Assembly: GCA_001507425.1 (NCBI GenBank)
Contig: LMAJ01000016.1
Span: 186,001 to 250,000, forward strand
DNA: 64,000 nt
Direction: 5' to 3'
From: Flavobacteriaceae bacterium CRH
Lineage (GTDB): Bacteria; Bacteroidota; Bacteroidia; Flavobacteriales; Flavobacteriaceae
Shown here in pieces: positions 9,039 to 17,751 of the stretch. The position numbers and the translations under genes are program-made. The notes below the pieces were generated by a model, which was not told where the DNA came from, did no database searches, and saw only the letters and a list, made by a program, of their open reading frames with translations. Within the stretch, counting starts at the first letter, position 1, and the number at the start of each line of letters is the position of its first letter.

Positions 9039-10039
9039 GCTGTAATTTCTTTATTGAAATTTTTAATTAGTTTGATGAACAATATTATGAAGCCTATAAA
9101 ATATATTGGAAGTGCTACAATGAACAATACTATCCAAACATCTGAAAAAAAATCTATAAATTGTAAAACTCTAAAAATGAATATATTTATTCCGATATAA
9201 GCATAAATAATCATAAAGACATACAGCGAAATTGCTTTATATTCATGGCTGATTTTATAGAAAAAACAGGAAGATGCTCCCAAAATAATCGCAAAAACAA
9301 ACCATATTATGTCTTCATAATCTATCAGGCTGCTAATTGTTGCAATGCTAATAATATGCAAAGCAAAAGTGAGGTATAATATATTGAAATGCGTTTTTAA
9401 TTGGTTTTTAGAACTATAAATCGTCCATAAAATAAGTAAAACACTCAGTGCAATGGCTGAATAGCTTAAGGTTTGATCTTCATAAAAATTGCTGTTATTA
9501 AGCAAATCCTGAGGTGTTACCGAAAGCCCTACGTAAGCTGCTAAACCTGTAATTGCAATGGTTAAAACACTCTTGTTGTCAAAATAATAGGCACAAAAGA
9601 AACTGACAATTGTGGGAATTAAAGTTGCTAATCCGTAATGTGTGCCGAAAGGTTTGTATTGAAATTGCAAATAACCGATAAAAATACAAGTGAGAATATT
9701 GGCGGCTAAAACGAGATATTCTAAAACAGGATTTTCAAATATGGTTTCTGATTTTTGAAAACCTTTTGTGTTTTTAAAACAAAAATAAAAACAAACTGCA
9801 ATGACAATTAATAGTAATGAAAGAATTGCTATATGCCCGATACTGTCAATATTATTGTAAATTAAAACTCCTATTCCTGAGGTAAATAACAAGACGGACA
9901 GGTAAAGAAACAGCTTAAGCTCTGCATTTAGCGAAAAAATATTCAAATTACGATAAGAACTGATTTCCTGATATTGATTTTCTGTAATTAGATTTTTTTC
10001 TAAAAGTGCCTTAGTAGCCTGAACGTCAAATTTATTCAT
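9035..10039 (-). CDS. DUF2157 domain membrane protein
   Basis: A 334-residue protein whose N-terminal cytoplasmic helices (residues 1-35, VQATKALLEKNLITENQYQEI) and following membrane segments match the DUF2157 pattern. Around ten transmembrane helices span residues 40-325. It ends in the basic segment LIKLIKNFNKEITA. It is the first gene of a coupled two-gene unit with the membrane protein at 7869-9038. The two look like diverged paralogues. Function unknown. Confidence 0.7.
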   Translation of the reverse strand: MNKFDVQATKALLEKNLITENQYQEISSYRNLNIFSLNAELKLFLYLSVLLFTSGIGVLIYNNIDSIGHIAILSLLLIVIAVCFYFCFKNTKGFQKSETIFENPVLEYLVLAANILTCIFIGYLQFQYKPFGTHYGLATLIPTIVSFFCAYYFDNKSVLTIAITGLAAYVGLSVTPQDLLNNSNFYEDQTLSYSAIALSVLLILWTIYSSKNQLKTHFNILYLTFALHIISIATISSLIDYEDIIWFVFAIILGASSCFFYKISHEYKAISLYVFMIIYAYIGINIFIFRVLQFIDFFSDVWIVLFIVALPIYFIGFIILFIKLIKNFNKEITA

Positions 10040-10121
10040 ACAATAATTTTAAAATAACTAATTATTCAAATATATGTATTTAGCTCGAATTTTCTCTTTT
10101 AAAACTGAAAAGAGATTTAGC

Positions 10122-10156
10122 CAAAAAAAATGCGCCAGAAACTTCCAGCGCATTTA
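10122..10156 (-). terminator. Terminator of the lipoprotein gene
   Basis: A stem AATGCGC/GCGCATT with a 12-nt loop and a T run on the minus strand, about 30 bp after the lipoprotein stop. Confidence 0.75.
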
Positions 10157-10184
10157 AATATTGTGTTTTAAATAGAATCCTTAA

Positions 10185-10766
10185 TTATTTCTGGATTTTG
10201 ATATCTACAACAATTCTAGGATCAAAACCAACGTTATGAACAGATTTCACGCAAATTACACCTTTTTTTCCAGCAGCATTTTTAAACAATACTACGCGAG
10301 GCAAATCAGATGTAGGGAATGAATCACCATCATCCGTTACAGTTACATTTGCTAAATCTTCACCTTTTTCTAATTTATTAAATTGCGCAACTGTATATTC
10401 TGTTGTAACATTATTTACATAAATAGTGCTTGTTCCGCCAGCAATACCAACTTCTGAGTCATTAGGGCTTAAAAAATAAGCAAAAGTATTAGAACTAGAG
10501 CCATAAAAAGCAATATCAACTTTTGATAAAACAGCTGCATCTATTTGGCTTTTCTTGTAAGATTTTCCAGTTTCTGTTGAGAAAAAACGTCCTGAATCAA
10601 ATCCTTCAGAAGAATCTAAAGCAAAACTTACATCTTTGAATGTTTTTAATGTTGCTGTATCAACAACTTCAGGCTCATTGTTGTCCTCATCACTAGAACA
10701 ACCAGTAAAGATAGAGGCACAAATAAATAATACTACTGCGAATTTTTTTGTAATGTTCATTTTCAT
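10185..10766 (-). CDS. Lipoprotein of unknown function
   Basis: A 193-residue lipoprotein. The signal peptide ends in the lipobox FTGC at about residue 23, followed by SSDEDNNEPE, an acidic stretch of the kind that sends Bacteroidota lipoproteins to the cell surface. The mature part is about 170 residues and mostly beta strands by pattern (TFAYFLSPNDSEVG, DLPRVVLFKNAAGKKGVICVKSV). I do not recognise a family. The ATG at 10760 (MNITKK) is an equally good start. It is a single gene with its own terminator, divergent from the pectate lyase. Confidence 0.7.
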   Translation of the reverse strand: MKMNITKKFAVVLFICASIFTGCSSDEDNNEPEVVDTATLKTFKDVSFALDSSEGFDSGRFFSTETGKSYKKSQIDAAVLSKVDIAFYGSSSNTFAYFLSPNDSEVGIAGGTSTIYVNNVTTEYTVAQFNKLEKGEDLANVTVTDDGDSFPTSDLPRVVLFKNAAGKKGVICVKSVHNVGFDPRIVVDIKIQK

Positions 10767-11046
10767 AAATTTAAATTTTGCACGAATATACTTGTAACAA
10801 ATAAAAAAATTAAGCTTTATTTAACAAAAAATAATTAACTCATCATTAATTTTTTAATGTATCGCTCTTAACTTAAAGAGAATAAACATATTAAATATTT
10901 TATTATTTTAATTACATATTTAGTAATGCATTTATGTTTTATACAACTATTCTTTAAAATTTTAAAGCATCATATTATTGCATTAAATATTGAGCATTAA
11001 AAAAGCATCGCAATTATCGATTATAAAATATTATTAATTACATTCG

Positions 11047-11060
11047 TGTAATCGATTACA
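11047..11060. promoter_or_regulatory. 14-bp palindrome, LacI-family-type operator
   Basis: A perfect palindrome, TGTAATCGATTACA, 41 bp before the pectate lyase ATG. The central CG and the overall form match the operator type bound by LacI-family regulators such as CcpA. The rest of the 334-bp divergent gap (10767-11100) is very AT-rich, with no gene or other element that I can support. Confidence 0.5.
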
Positions 11061-11100
11061 TTTAAAATTACTTTACTTCAAACCACCAGATTAACTTAAA

Positions 11101-12162
11101 ATGAAAAAACATCTAACCGTACTCTTTCTACTTTGGAGTTTATCCAATCTGTTAGCACAAAATTATTATATGGCATCTCCTGAAGGATTTGGAGCTGCAA
11201 CAACAGGAGGTGGAAATGCAACTCCTGTAACTGTAACTTCTTATGATGACTTACTGGTAAAAATTAAAAGCAATTCTCCAGAAGTAATTTTGGTATCAGG
11301 AGTAATTACAATTCCTGGCGGTAAACCTATACAACAAGTGGTTTCAAACAAATCTATTATTGGATTACCCGGCGCCAAACTGGTGAACGAAAACCAATCG
11401 AATCCCGGATCCGGTATTTTGTATTTAAAAACGGGTTCTAATAATGTAATTATAAGAAACCTTATTTTTGTTGGTCCCGGCGCTTATGATATTGATGGTC
11501 AGGATAATTTGACTGCTGATTGTACCAATCTTTGGGTTGATCACTGCGAGTTTCAGGATGGTCAGGACGGGAATTATGATAATAAAGGCAAAACCGATAA
11601 TGTTACCATTTCATGGTGCAAATTTACGTATCTAAAAGCACCAAAATCCGGTGGTTCCGGCGGAGCCGAAGATCACAGATTTAGCGATCTTATTGGTTCA
11701 GGCAAAAATGATTTCCCTGCCGATGGTCATTATAGCATCACTTTTAAAAATTGTTATTGGGCAGAAGGCTGCAAACAAAGAATGCCCCGTGCCAGAAATG
11801 CAGAAATTCATATTTTGAATTGTTATTATAATACATCAGAATCAGGTTCTTTGGCTATTGGTTTGGGCGGAGGTGCTAAAAATTCAACTTGTTATGTTGA
11901 AGCTACTGATTTTGCAAAAGTTGATAAAGTATTTAAAGAATATATTGACACTGATGGAGGAACGGTTGGTATCGCATTCGATCATTGCCGAAAAAGTCCT
12001 GCAGATTTTGGCACAACAGTAACCAAACCTAATTACAGCTATACAACTATTCCTCTTGGTAAAGTGGAAGAATTTGTAGCCAACAAAACTTGCGGTGCGG
12101 GAGCAACTCTTCAGGTTACTTCGTCTGGAGTTATATCTTCAGGTTGTAGTAACAAAAGCTAA
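11101..12162 (+). CDS. Secreted pectate lyase, polysaccharide lyase family 1
   Basis: A 353-residue enzyme that cleaves polygalacturonate by beta-elimination outside the cytoplasm. A signal peptide covers residues 1-19 (ending SNLLAQ). The right-handed beta-helix carries the PL1 hallmarks: LWVDHCEF (the WiDH motif, calcium binding) and RMPRAR (catalytic arginine region). Calcium-site acidic residues are in GAEDHRFSD and the FADGH-like PADGHYSITF. No T9SS tail and no lipobox, so it is probably periplasmic or released. It stands alone, without TonB or SusD genes nearby, and may be controlled through the palindrome upstream. Confidence 0.9.
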   Translation: MKKHLTVLFLLWSLSNLLAQNYYMASPEGFGAATTGGGNATPVTVTSYDDLLVKIKSNSPEVILVSGVITIPGGKPIQQVVSNKSIIGLPGAKLVNENQSNPGSGILYLKTGSNNVIIRNLIFVGPGAYDIDGQDNLTADCTNLWVDHCEFQDGQDGNYDNKGKTDNVTISWCKFTYLKAPKSGGSGGAEDHRFSDLIGSGKNDFPADGHYSITFKNCYWAEGCKQRMPRARNAEIHILNCYYNTSESGSLAIGLGGGAKNSTCYVEATDFAKVDKVFKEYIDTDGGTVGIAFDHCRKSPADFGTTVTKPNYSYTTIPLGKVEEFVANKTCGAGATLQVTSSGVISSGCSNKS

Positions 12163-12182
12163 TTACAACTTTAAACTGCATA

Positions 12183-12220
12183 AAAAAAACCGGTTTGTAT
12201 TGAATACAAACCGGTTTTTT
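12183..12220. terminator. Bidirectional terminator between pectate lyase and argH
   Basis: A 14-bp perfect stem AACCGGTTTGTATT/AATACAAACCGGTT with A and T tracts on either side. It ends both the pectate lyase transcript and the long arginine cluster. Confidence 0.92.
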
Positions 12221-12236
12221 ATTTAATGAAATACTT

Positions 12237-13517
12237 TTATAAAGCAGCTTTCATTTTATTTTTAATGGCATCTAAACATAAATTATTGATACTTCCTTCG
12301 TGCGTGTGTTTTGTTTCTTTTGGAGATTGGTATGTTCCCGCTTCTAATTGTTCTGCAACAGCTTTGTAGGCATCTCTAAATGGCACTCCTGCAACAACCA
12401 TTTCATTTAAAGTATCAACTGTAAACAAATAATCGTATTTTTTATCTTTTAAAATATTTTCTTTTACGGTAATATCTTTTACAGAGAAAATGGCAATATC
12501 CAAACAAGATTTTAAAGTTTGAATGGCAGGAAACAATCCTTCTTTTAAAAGTTGTAAATCTCTGTGATAACCGCTTGGTAAATTATTTGTAATTAAAGTG
12601 ATTTCGTATGGAAGTGCCTGAATCTTATTGCATTTCCCTCTGATTAATTCGAAAACATCCGGATTCTTTTTATGAGGCATAATACTTGAACCTGTCGTAA
12701 GATGTGCCGGTAAACCAATAAAATCGAAATTCTGGCTCATATACAAACAAACATCCATCGCAAATTTTGACAAAGTTGCAGCAACGCTGCTCATTGCAAA
12801 TGCAACCGTTTTTTCTGCTTTTCCTCGGCTCATTTGTGCTGCAACTGCATTGTATTTTAAGGTTTCAAAACCTAATTCCTGTGTTGTAAAGGTTCTGTTG
12901 ATTGGAAATGAGCTTCCGTAACCAGCTGCAGAACCTAACGGATTCTGATCTACAATTTTTGAAGCAGCATTCAACATCGTAACATCATCAATCAGACTTT
13001 CGGCGTAAGCAGAAAACCACATTCCAAATGATGATGGCATGGCAATTTGCAAATGTGTATATCCGGGCAATAAAACATTTTGATGTTTCTCTGCCGATTC
13101 CATCAACAAGTCAAATAATGTTTTTACTTGCTCTTTTATGGCTTTTAATTCGTCTTTTAAATACAAATGAACATCTACTAAAACCTGATCGTTACGGGAA
13201 CGTGCAGTGTGGATTTTCTTTCCTGCATCGCCAAGCTTTACCGTTAACAGATATTCGATTTTAGAATGAACGTCTTCGAAACTATCTTCTATTTGGAAAT
13301 TTCCAACTACGATATCAGCAATAATTTCGTTTAATGCATCAACTAAAGAAGTCGTTTCTTCCTGAGTTAACAAACCAATCTGACCCAACATTTTAGCGTG
13401 TGCAATAGAACCTAAAGCATCATATTTTGCGAGAACTAAATCAAGTTCACGATCGTTTCCTACTGTAAAATGTTCGATTTGTTTGTCTGTTGGTATTCCT
13501 TTTTCCCAAAGTTTCAT
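12237..13517 (-). CDS. argH: Argininosuccinate lyase
   Basis: A 426-residue enzyme that splits argininosuccinate into arginine and fumarate, the last step of the pathway. It belongs to the fumarase/aspartase superfamily. The signature loop GSSIMPHKKNPD, with its catalytic serine, is intact, as are HTARSRNDQV and the TxxTHLQ-like GYTHLQIAMP. It is shorter than E. coli ArgH (about 457) but within the Bacteroidota range. Last gene of the cluster; a 19-bp-arm inverted repeat separates it from the argE-like gene. Confidence 0.95.
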   Translation of the reverse strand: MKLWEKGIPTDKQIEHFTVGNDRELDLVLAKYDALGSIAHAKMLGQIGLLTQEETTSLVDALNEIIADIVVGNFQIEDSFEDVHSKIEYLLTVKLGDAGKKIHTARSRNDQVLVDVHLYLKDELKAIKEQVKTLFDLLMESAEKHQNVLLPGYTHLQIAMPSSFGMWFSAYAESLIDDVTMLNAASKIVDQNPLGSAAGYGSSFPINRTFTTQELGFETLKYNAVAAQMSRGKAEKTVAFAMSSVAATLSKFAMDVCLYMSQNFDFIGLPAHLTTGSSIMPHKKNPDVFELIRGKCNKIQALPYEITLITNNLPSGYHRDLQLLKEGLFPAIQTLKSCLDIAIFSVKDITVKENILKDKKYDYLFTVDTLNEMVVAGVPFRDAYKAVAEQLEAGTYQSPKETKHTHEGSINNLCLDAIKNKMKAAL

Positions 13518-13533
13518 AGGTTATGTTTTTTTT

Positions 13534-13596
13534 CGCCACGAATTCACGAATTATTTTTGATAATCTTTGAATATATAAATTCGTGAATTCGTGGCG
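13534..13596. repeat. Inverted repeat, CGCCACGAATTCACGAATT arms
   Basis: Perfect 19-bp arms separated by 25 bp in the argE-like/argH gap. The same word (GCCACGAATTCAC) recurs at 32859-32900 and, diverged, at 56465-56553. It could fold as a hairpin in the polycistronic mRNA. Confidence 0.8.
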
Positions 13597-13608
13597 GTTT
13601 TTCTTTTC

Positions 13609-14679
13609 TTATAGTTTAAAGAAATCGGTTAGTATTTTGATATACAAATCGACTCCTTCTTCAATTTCATTTAAAAAAATAAATTCGTCTGCTGAATGTG
13701 ACCGCAACGTTTCTCCTGGCCCTAATTTTAAGGATTGACAGCTCAAAACCGATTGATCTGAAAGTGTTGGTGAGCCGTAAGTTGTTCTTCCTAAAGCGAT
13801 TCCTGCTTGTACTAAACCATGTGCTACCGGAATAGACGACGCATTTAAATGCATGGATCTTGGCGTTACTTCGGCATTTATGTTTGCTTTTACAACTTCT
13901 AGAATTTCGGTGTTAGAATAACGGTCTGTTACACGAATATCAACAACTAAATCACATTCTGATGGCACAACGTTATGCTGTTTTCCTGCACTAATTTGCG
14001 TTACGGTCATTTTTACAGGACCTAAAACATCTGAAATTTTGTCGAATTTATAGTTTTTAAACCATTCCATTACCGGAATGGATTTATATAATGAATTATC
14101 ATCGTTTTGATGCGCGGCGTGACTTGCGGTTCCTTTTACTTTTACGTCAAGAACTAATAGACCTTTCTCGGCAACAGCTAATTGCATTAAAGTTGGTTCA
14201 CCAACAATGGCGCAATCTAATTCTGGTAAATGTTTTAAAACGCTGTTTAAACCGTTTTTTCCGCTGCTTTCTTCTTCGGCGGAAGCCACAATTACAATAT
14301 TATGTGACAAATTTTGATTTTCATAAAAATGTACAAACGTTGCTAATAATGAAACGAGACATCCGCCTGCATCGTTACTTCCTAAACCGAATAGTTTTCC
14401 GTCTTTTTCAATTGCTTTAAACGGATCGTTTGTATATGCCTGATTGGGCCTTACCGTATCATGGTGTGAGTTTAGTAAAAGTGTTGGTTTATTCTCGTCG
14501 AAATATTTATTGAAAGCCCACACATTATTATTTTCTCTTTTGAAAGGAATCTCATTTTGATTGAACCAATTTTCGATTAAAAGTGCCGTTTGGTATTCTT
14601 CACTTGAAAATGAAGGGGTTTCAATAAGGCTTTTTAATAGTGCTATGGCTTCTTTGGTAAGCGTTTCTATATTCTTCAT
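13609..14679 (-). CDS. argE: M20 deacylase ArgE-like (acyl-citrulline/acyl-ornithine deacylase)
   Basis: A 356-residue zinc-dependent M20 amidohydrolase. Metal and catalytic motifs: LLLNSHHDTVRP (His, Asp), the SNDAGG turn, ASAEEESSG (Glu pair) and the C-terminal RSHSADEFI. Because the cluster carries an acylornithine-type carbamoyltransferase, the natural substrate is more likely N-succinylcitrulline (or N-acetylcitrulline) than N-acetylornithine. That is inferred from context. It lies between argB and argH, with repeat-filled gaps on both sides. Confidence 0.85.
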   Translation of the reverse strand: MKNIETLTKEAIALLKSLIETPSFSSEEYQTALLIENWFNQNEIPFKRENNNVWAFNKYFDENKPTLLLNSHHDTVRPNQAYTNDPFKAIEKDGKLFGLGSNDAGGCLVSLLATFVHFYENQNLSHNIVIVASAEEESSGKNGLNSVLKHLPELDCAIVGEPTLMQLAVAEKGLLVLDVKVKGTASHAAHQNDDNSLYKSIPVMEWFKNYKFDKISDVLGPVKMTVTQISAGKQHNVVPSECDLVVDIRVTDRYSNTEILEVVKANINAEVTPRSMHLNASSIPVAHGLVQAGIALGRTTYGSPTLSDQSVLSCQSLKLGPGETLRSHSADEFIFLNEIEEGVDLYIKILTDFFKL

Positions 14680-14712
14680 AGTTGTGTAGGTTCTCTGCCA
14701 CGAAGGCTCAAA

Positions 14713-14740
14713 GTCACAAAGTTTTTAATTAATTTGTGAC
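14713..14740. repeat. Small inverted repeat GTCACAAA/TTTGTGAC
   Basis: 8-bp perfect arms with a 12-bp spacer in the argB/argE gap, beside text such as TTTGCGCAAATT. Part of the repeat-rich gap 14680-14871. Confidence 0.5.
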
Positions 14741-14804
14741 AATTTTAATTTGCGCAAATTTCTAAAATTAATATTTAAAATGCTTTGCGCAACTCTATTT
14801 TTTT

Positions 14805-14863
14805 GCCACAGATTAAAAGAATTTTCACAGATTTTTAATCTTTTTAATCCATTAATCTGTGGC
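14805..14863. repeat. Inverted repeat, GCCACAGATTAA arms
   Basis: 12-bp perfect arms with a 35-bp AT-rich middle, directly after the argB stop. A different word from the other cluster repeats but the same architecture. Confidence 0.7.
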
Positions 14864-14871
14864 TATTTCTT

Positions 14872-15654
14872 TTATAACGTAATTGTTGTATGTAAAACGT
14901 CTGAATTTTGGAGCATTTTATGATGACCAATTTTAATTTTCTGAACGCCTCTTGACAAACTATTGAAGCAATTATCAAGTTTCGGAATCATTCCAGAATG
15001 GATTACTTTTTCTTCTTTTAGTTTATTGTATAATGTTTCATTGATTTCTGTTATTACAGATGAATCGTCTTCTGAATCTTGCAAAACGCCTTGTTTTTCA
15101 AAACAATATGTCAGCGTAACATCAAAAACCTCAGATAACGCAATTGACAATTCGCTTGCAATGGTATCGGCATTTGTGTTTAACAATTGTCCGTTTTTGT
15201 CGTGTGTTATGGCACAGAAAACAGGAACAATTCCAGCTTCTAATAATGTTTTTAGTAAAGATGTGTTGACTTGTTTTACATCGCCTACAAATCCGTAATC
15301 AATCGTTGGATGATTTCTTTTTGTTGACTGAATTAAATTCCCGTCAGCGCCAGAAAAACCAATTGCATTATTGTCTTTTGCCTGCAATTGTGCCACAATG
15401 TGTTTATTGATTTGTCCTGCGTAGATCATCACAACAACGTCAAGCATAGGAGCATCTGTAATTCGGCGTCCGTCAATCATTTGCGGAACCAAACCTATGC
15501 TTTGCGCCATTTTTGTAGCCGATTTTCCTCCGCCGTGAACTAAAACTTTATAGCCTTCGATTTTAGAAAAATCGGTTAAGAATTGTTCTAATTCGGTTGG
15601 GTTGTCGATGATGTTTCCACCAATTTTTATTACTGATACGTTCATCTCTTTCAA
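14872..15654 (-). CDS. argB: N-acyl-glutamate kinase ArgB
   Basis: A 260-residue amino-acid kinase that phosphorylates N-acetylglutamate, or here probably N-succinylglutamate. The phosphate-binding VHGGGKSATKMAQ is present, and VIKIGGNII supplies the catalytic Lys. The C-terminal HSGMIPKLDNCFNSL is the usual nucleotide-site signature. The short form, without the N-terminal arginine-sensing helix of allosteric ArgB enzymes, suggests weak or no arginine feedback at this step. Confidence 0.9.
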   Translation of the reverse strand: MKEMNVSVIKIGGNIIDNPTELEQFLTDFSKIEGYKVLVHGGGKSATKMAQSIGLVPQMIDGRRITDAPMLDVVVMIYAGQINKHIVAQLQAKDNNAIGFSGADGNLIQSTKRNHPTIDYGFVGDVKQVNTSLLKTLLEAGIVPVFCAITHDKNGQLLNTNADTIASELSIALSEVFDVTLTYCFEKQGVLQDSEDDSSVITEINETLYNKLKEEKVIHSGMIPKLDNCFNSLSRGVQKIKIGHHKMLQNSDVLHTTITL

Positions 15655-15744
15655 GGTTCAGAGGTTCAGAGGTTCAAAGGTTCAAAGGTTTTTGTTGCGG
15701 TTTTAAAAACCTTTGAACCTTTGTCACTTTGAGCCTTTGTACCT
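15653..15744. repeat. Tandem and inverted AGGTTCA repeats
   Basis: Five near-copies of AGGTTCA(G/A) in tandem (15653-15691) face an inverted set AACCTTTGAACCTTTG (15706-15744). They fill the 94-bp gap between the carbamoyltransferase gene and argB. Confidence 0.75.
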
Positions 15745-15748
15745 TAAT

Positions 15749-16696
15749 TTATAGCTTCTTAAGAATCTTTTGTAAAACTAATTGTGCTGAATACGTTCTA
15801 TTATTCGCTTGTTCGATTACGATTGAATTTTCTCCATCCAAAACTTCATCGCTTACAATTACGTTACGACGAACCGGGAGGCAGTGCATGAATTTTCCGT
15901 TGTTGGTTAATGCCATTTTTTCGGCAGTTACCGTCCAATTTGGATCGCTGTTGGTTACTTTTCCGTAATCGTTGAAGTTACTCCAGTTTTTTACATAAAC
16001 GAAATCTGCATTTTCGAAAGCTTTATTCTGATCGTATTCGATTTTGCAGTCTTTTGTAATTTCGGGACTTAGTTCGTAACCTTCAGGATGTGTGATTACA
16101 AAATCCATTTCTTTTTGCATTTGCATCATTTCAACGAAAGAATTGGCAACGGCTTGCGGCAAAGCTTTTGGATGTGGCGCCCACGAAAGTACTACTTTTG
16201 GTTTGTGTTTCGTTTTGTGTTCTTCCATCGTAATGGCGTCTGCTAAAGACTGCATCGGGTGACGAACGGCACTTTCCATGTTTACAATTGGCACTGTAGC
16301 GTATTTTAAGAATCCAGAAATAACGGTTTCCTGATAATCTTTTTCTTTATCAACTAAACCAGCAAACGCACGGATTGCAATAATATCACAATATTGAGAA
16401 ACTACTTCTGCTGCTTCTTTTATATGTTCTGATGCTCCAGAATTCATAACAGCTCCGTCTTCAAATTCTAATGTCCATCCTTCGTTGGTAAAGTTCATTA
16501 CCATGACGTTCATTCCTAAGTTTAAAGCGGCTTTTTGAGTACTCAAACGGGTTCTCAAACTTGGGTTGAAGAATAACATTCCTAAGGTTTTGTTCTTCCC
16601 TAATTTTTTATTTTTTAGCGGATTTTTTTTGATTTTAATCGCACTTTTTACCCATTTTGATAATAAGTCTATATCTTGTATTGAAATATAATTCAT
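15749..16696 (-). CDS. argF': N-acylornithine carbamoyltransferase, probably N-succinylornithine type
   Basis: A 315-residue transcarbamylase. The carbamoyl-phosphate loop reads FFNPSLRTR rather than the STRT of ordinary ornithine transcarbamylase, and HCLPVRRN replaces HCLP-xR-GxE. Both mark the acetyl/succinyl-ornithine branch. The residue aligned to Glu92 of Xanthomonas acetylornithine transcarbamylase lies in NSGASEHI and is Ser89. Published mutants at that position show that Glu gives acetylornithine specificity while Ser, Pro, Val or Ala give succinylornithine specificity. I therefore favour N-succinylornithine as substrate. It lies between proB and argB. Confidence 0.88.
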   Translation of the reverse strand: MNYISIQDIDLLSKWVKSAIKIKKNPLKNKKLGKNKTLGMLFFNPSLRTRLSTQKAALNLGMNVMVMNFTNEGWTLEFEDGAVMNSGASEHIKEAAEVVSQYCDIIAIRAFAGLVDKEKDYQETVISGFLKYATVPIVNMESAVRHPMQSLADAITMEEHKTKHKPKVVLSWAPHPKALPQAVANSFVEMMQMQKEMDFVITHPEGYELSPEITKDCKIEYDQNKAFENADFVYVKNWSNFNDYGKVTNSDPNWTVTAEKMALTNNGKFMHCLPVRRNVIVSDEVLDGENSIVIEQANNRTYSAQLVLQKILKKL

Positions 16697-16701
16697 CTTT
16701 T

Positions 16702-16788
16702 TTTGTTTAACCGTTAATCTGTTTAATCGTTAATTTGTTTTAACTGTTTATTTGTTCATTCGATTAACCGAATTAACGGTTAAACAAA
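16702..16788. repeat. Inverted repeat, TTTGTTTAACCGTTAAT arms
   Basis: Perfect 17-bp arms around a 53-bp middle that itself repeats GTTTAATCGTTAA. It fills the gap between proB and the carbamoyltransferase gene. Confidence 0.8.
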
Positions 16789-16797
16789 TAAACAATT

Positions 16798-17559
16798 CTA
16801 CACAATCTTAGTAAACGGGATTTCATCTTTTAATGCACGCAAAATAAAATTATCATTTAATCCGTTTACAATCCAGGTTTCTATTTTTGCTGCTTTTGCG
16901 ATTCCGGCGGCTTCAATTTTTGACTGCATTCCGCCTGTTCCGTGTGATGATTTTGATTCGCCGATTTCTTTTTCTAAAGTCTTTAAATCATTTACGAATT
17001 TAATTGTTTCCGGATTTTCATCGTTAATCGAATCTTTCGTGTAAATTCCGTTTGTATTAGTTGCAATTATCAGAATATCAACATTTAGCAGCACTGCTGT
17101 TAAAGCCGCTAGTTTATCATTATCTCCAAACCGAATCTCATCTGTGGCAACGGTATCATTTTCATTAATAATCGGAATGTAATTATTCTCGACCAAAACG
17201 TTTATCGTATTAACAATATTTACTTTTGACTGGTCTTTTTCGAAATCTGAATAAGACAATAAACATTGTGATGTCAATAAACCTAAATCGCTGAAGTTTT
17301 CATGGAAAATCCGCATTAAGTGAGGTTGTCCAATTGAAGCTAAGGCTTGTTTCATTGCAATTTCTTTTCCTTTACTTTCGAGGTTTACGAATTGCTTTGC
17401 TGCTGCGATTGCTCCTGAACTTACAATTACAAATTCGTAATCTTTGTTAAGAGCGGCAATTTGCATACCAATATCTTCAATCTTTCCCCGCGAAATATGA
17501 TTGGTTTCTTTGGTTAAAGTATTACTTCCTATTTTTAATAAAATCCTTTTTTTTGCCAT
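16798..17559 (-). CDS. proB: Glutamate 5-kinase lacking the PUA domain
   Basis: A 253-residue amino-acid kinase that makes glutamyl-5-phosphate for proline synthesis. The ATG at 17557-17559 (MAKKRILLKIGSNTLT) is chosen because the family starts here; the frame runs 40 codons further upstream through repeat-like DNA. Motifs: KIGSNTL, VSSGAIAA, NENDTVATDEIRFGDND and the SSHGTGGMQSK loop. E. coli ProB (367 aa) has a C-terminal PUA domain that is absent here; short ProB forms occur in other bacteria. Confidence 0.92.
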   Translation of the reverse strand: MAKKRILLKIGSNTLTKETNHISRGKIEDIGMQIAALNKDYEFVIVSSGAIAAAKQFVNLESKGKEIAMKQALASIGQPHLMRIFHENFSDLGLLTSQCLLSYSDFEKDQSKVNIVNTINVLVENNYIPIINENDTVATDEIRFGDNDKLAALTAVLLNVDILIIATNTNGIYTKDSINDENPETIKFVNDLKTLEKEIGESKSSHGTGGMQSKIEAAGIAKAAKIETWIVNGLNDNFILRALKDEIPFTKIV

Positions 17560-17721
17560 GTTTTGTTTTTTAACCGCAAAGGGCGCAAGGTTTTTTTTAT
17601 TCTGTTTGTGTTTACAAAACGCTAAGTTCGCAAAGCTTTGTCTATAGTTAAATTCCAAAAAATAAATTCCAAATTCCAAAAAATTAGAAATTAAAAATCG
17701 TTAATCATCAATCTAAAATCT

Positions 17722-17739
17722 GTCCCGAGGCTTCGGGAC
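17722..17739. repeat. Hairpin GTCCCGA-GGCT-TCGGGAC flanked by ATCTAAAAT words
   Basis: A 7-bp perfect GC-rich stem between proA and proB, bracketed by short repeats of ATCTAAAATC. The wider gap 17560-17751 also holds AAATTCCAAA repeats. It could act as an mRNA hairpin between cistrons. Confidence 0.6.
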
Positions 17740-17751
17740 TAAAATCTAAAA

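Noticed and set aside
11011..11027. A second operator-like ATCGAT site before the pectate lyase
   Set aside because: Symmetry does not extend beyond the 6-bp core, so it is within chance for AT-rich DNA.
17560..17679. A 40-codon N-terminal extension of proB
   Set aside because: It runs through repeat-like intergenic DNA and no ProB has such an extension; the internal ATG at 17559 fits the family.
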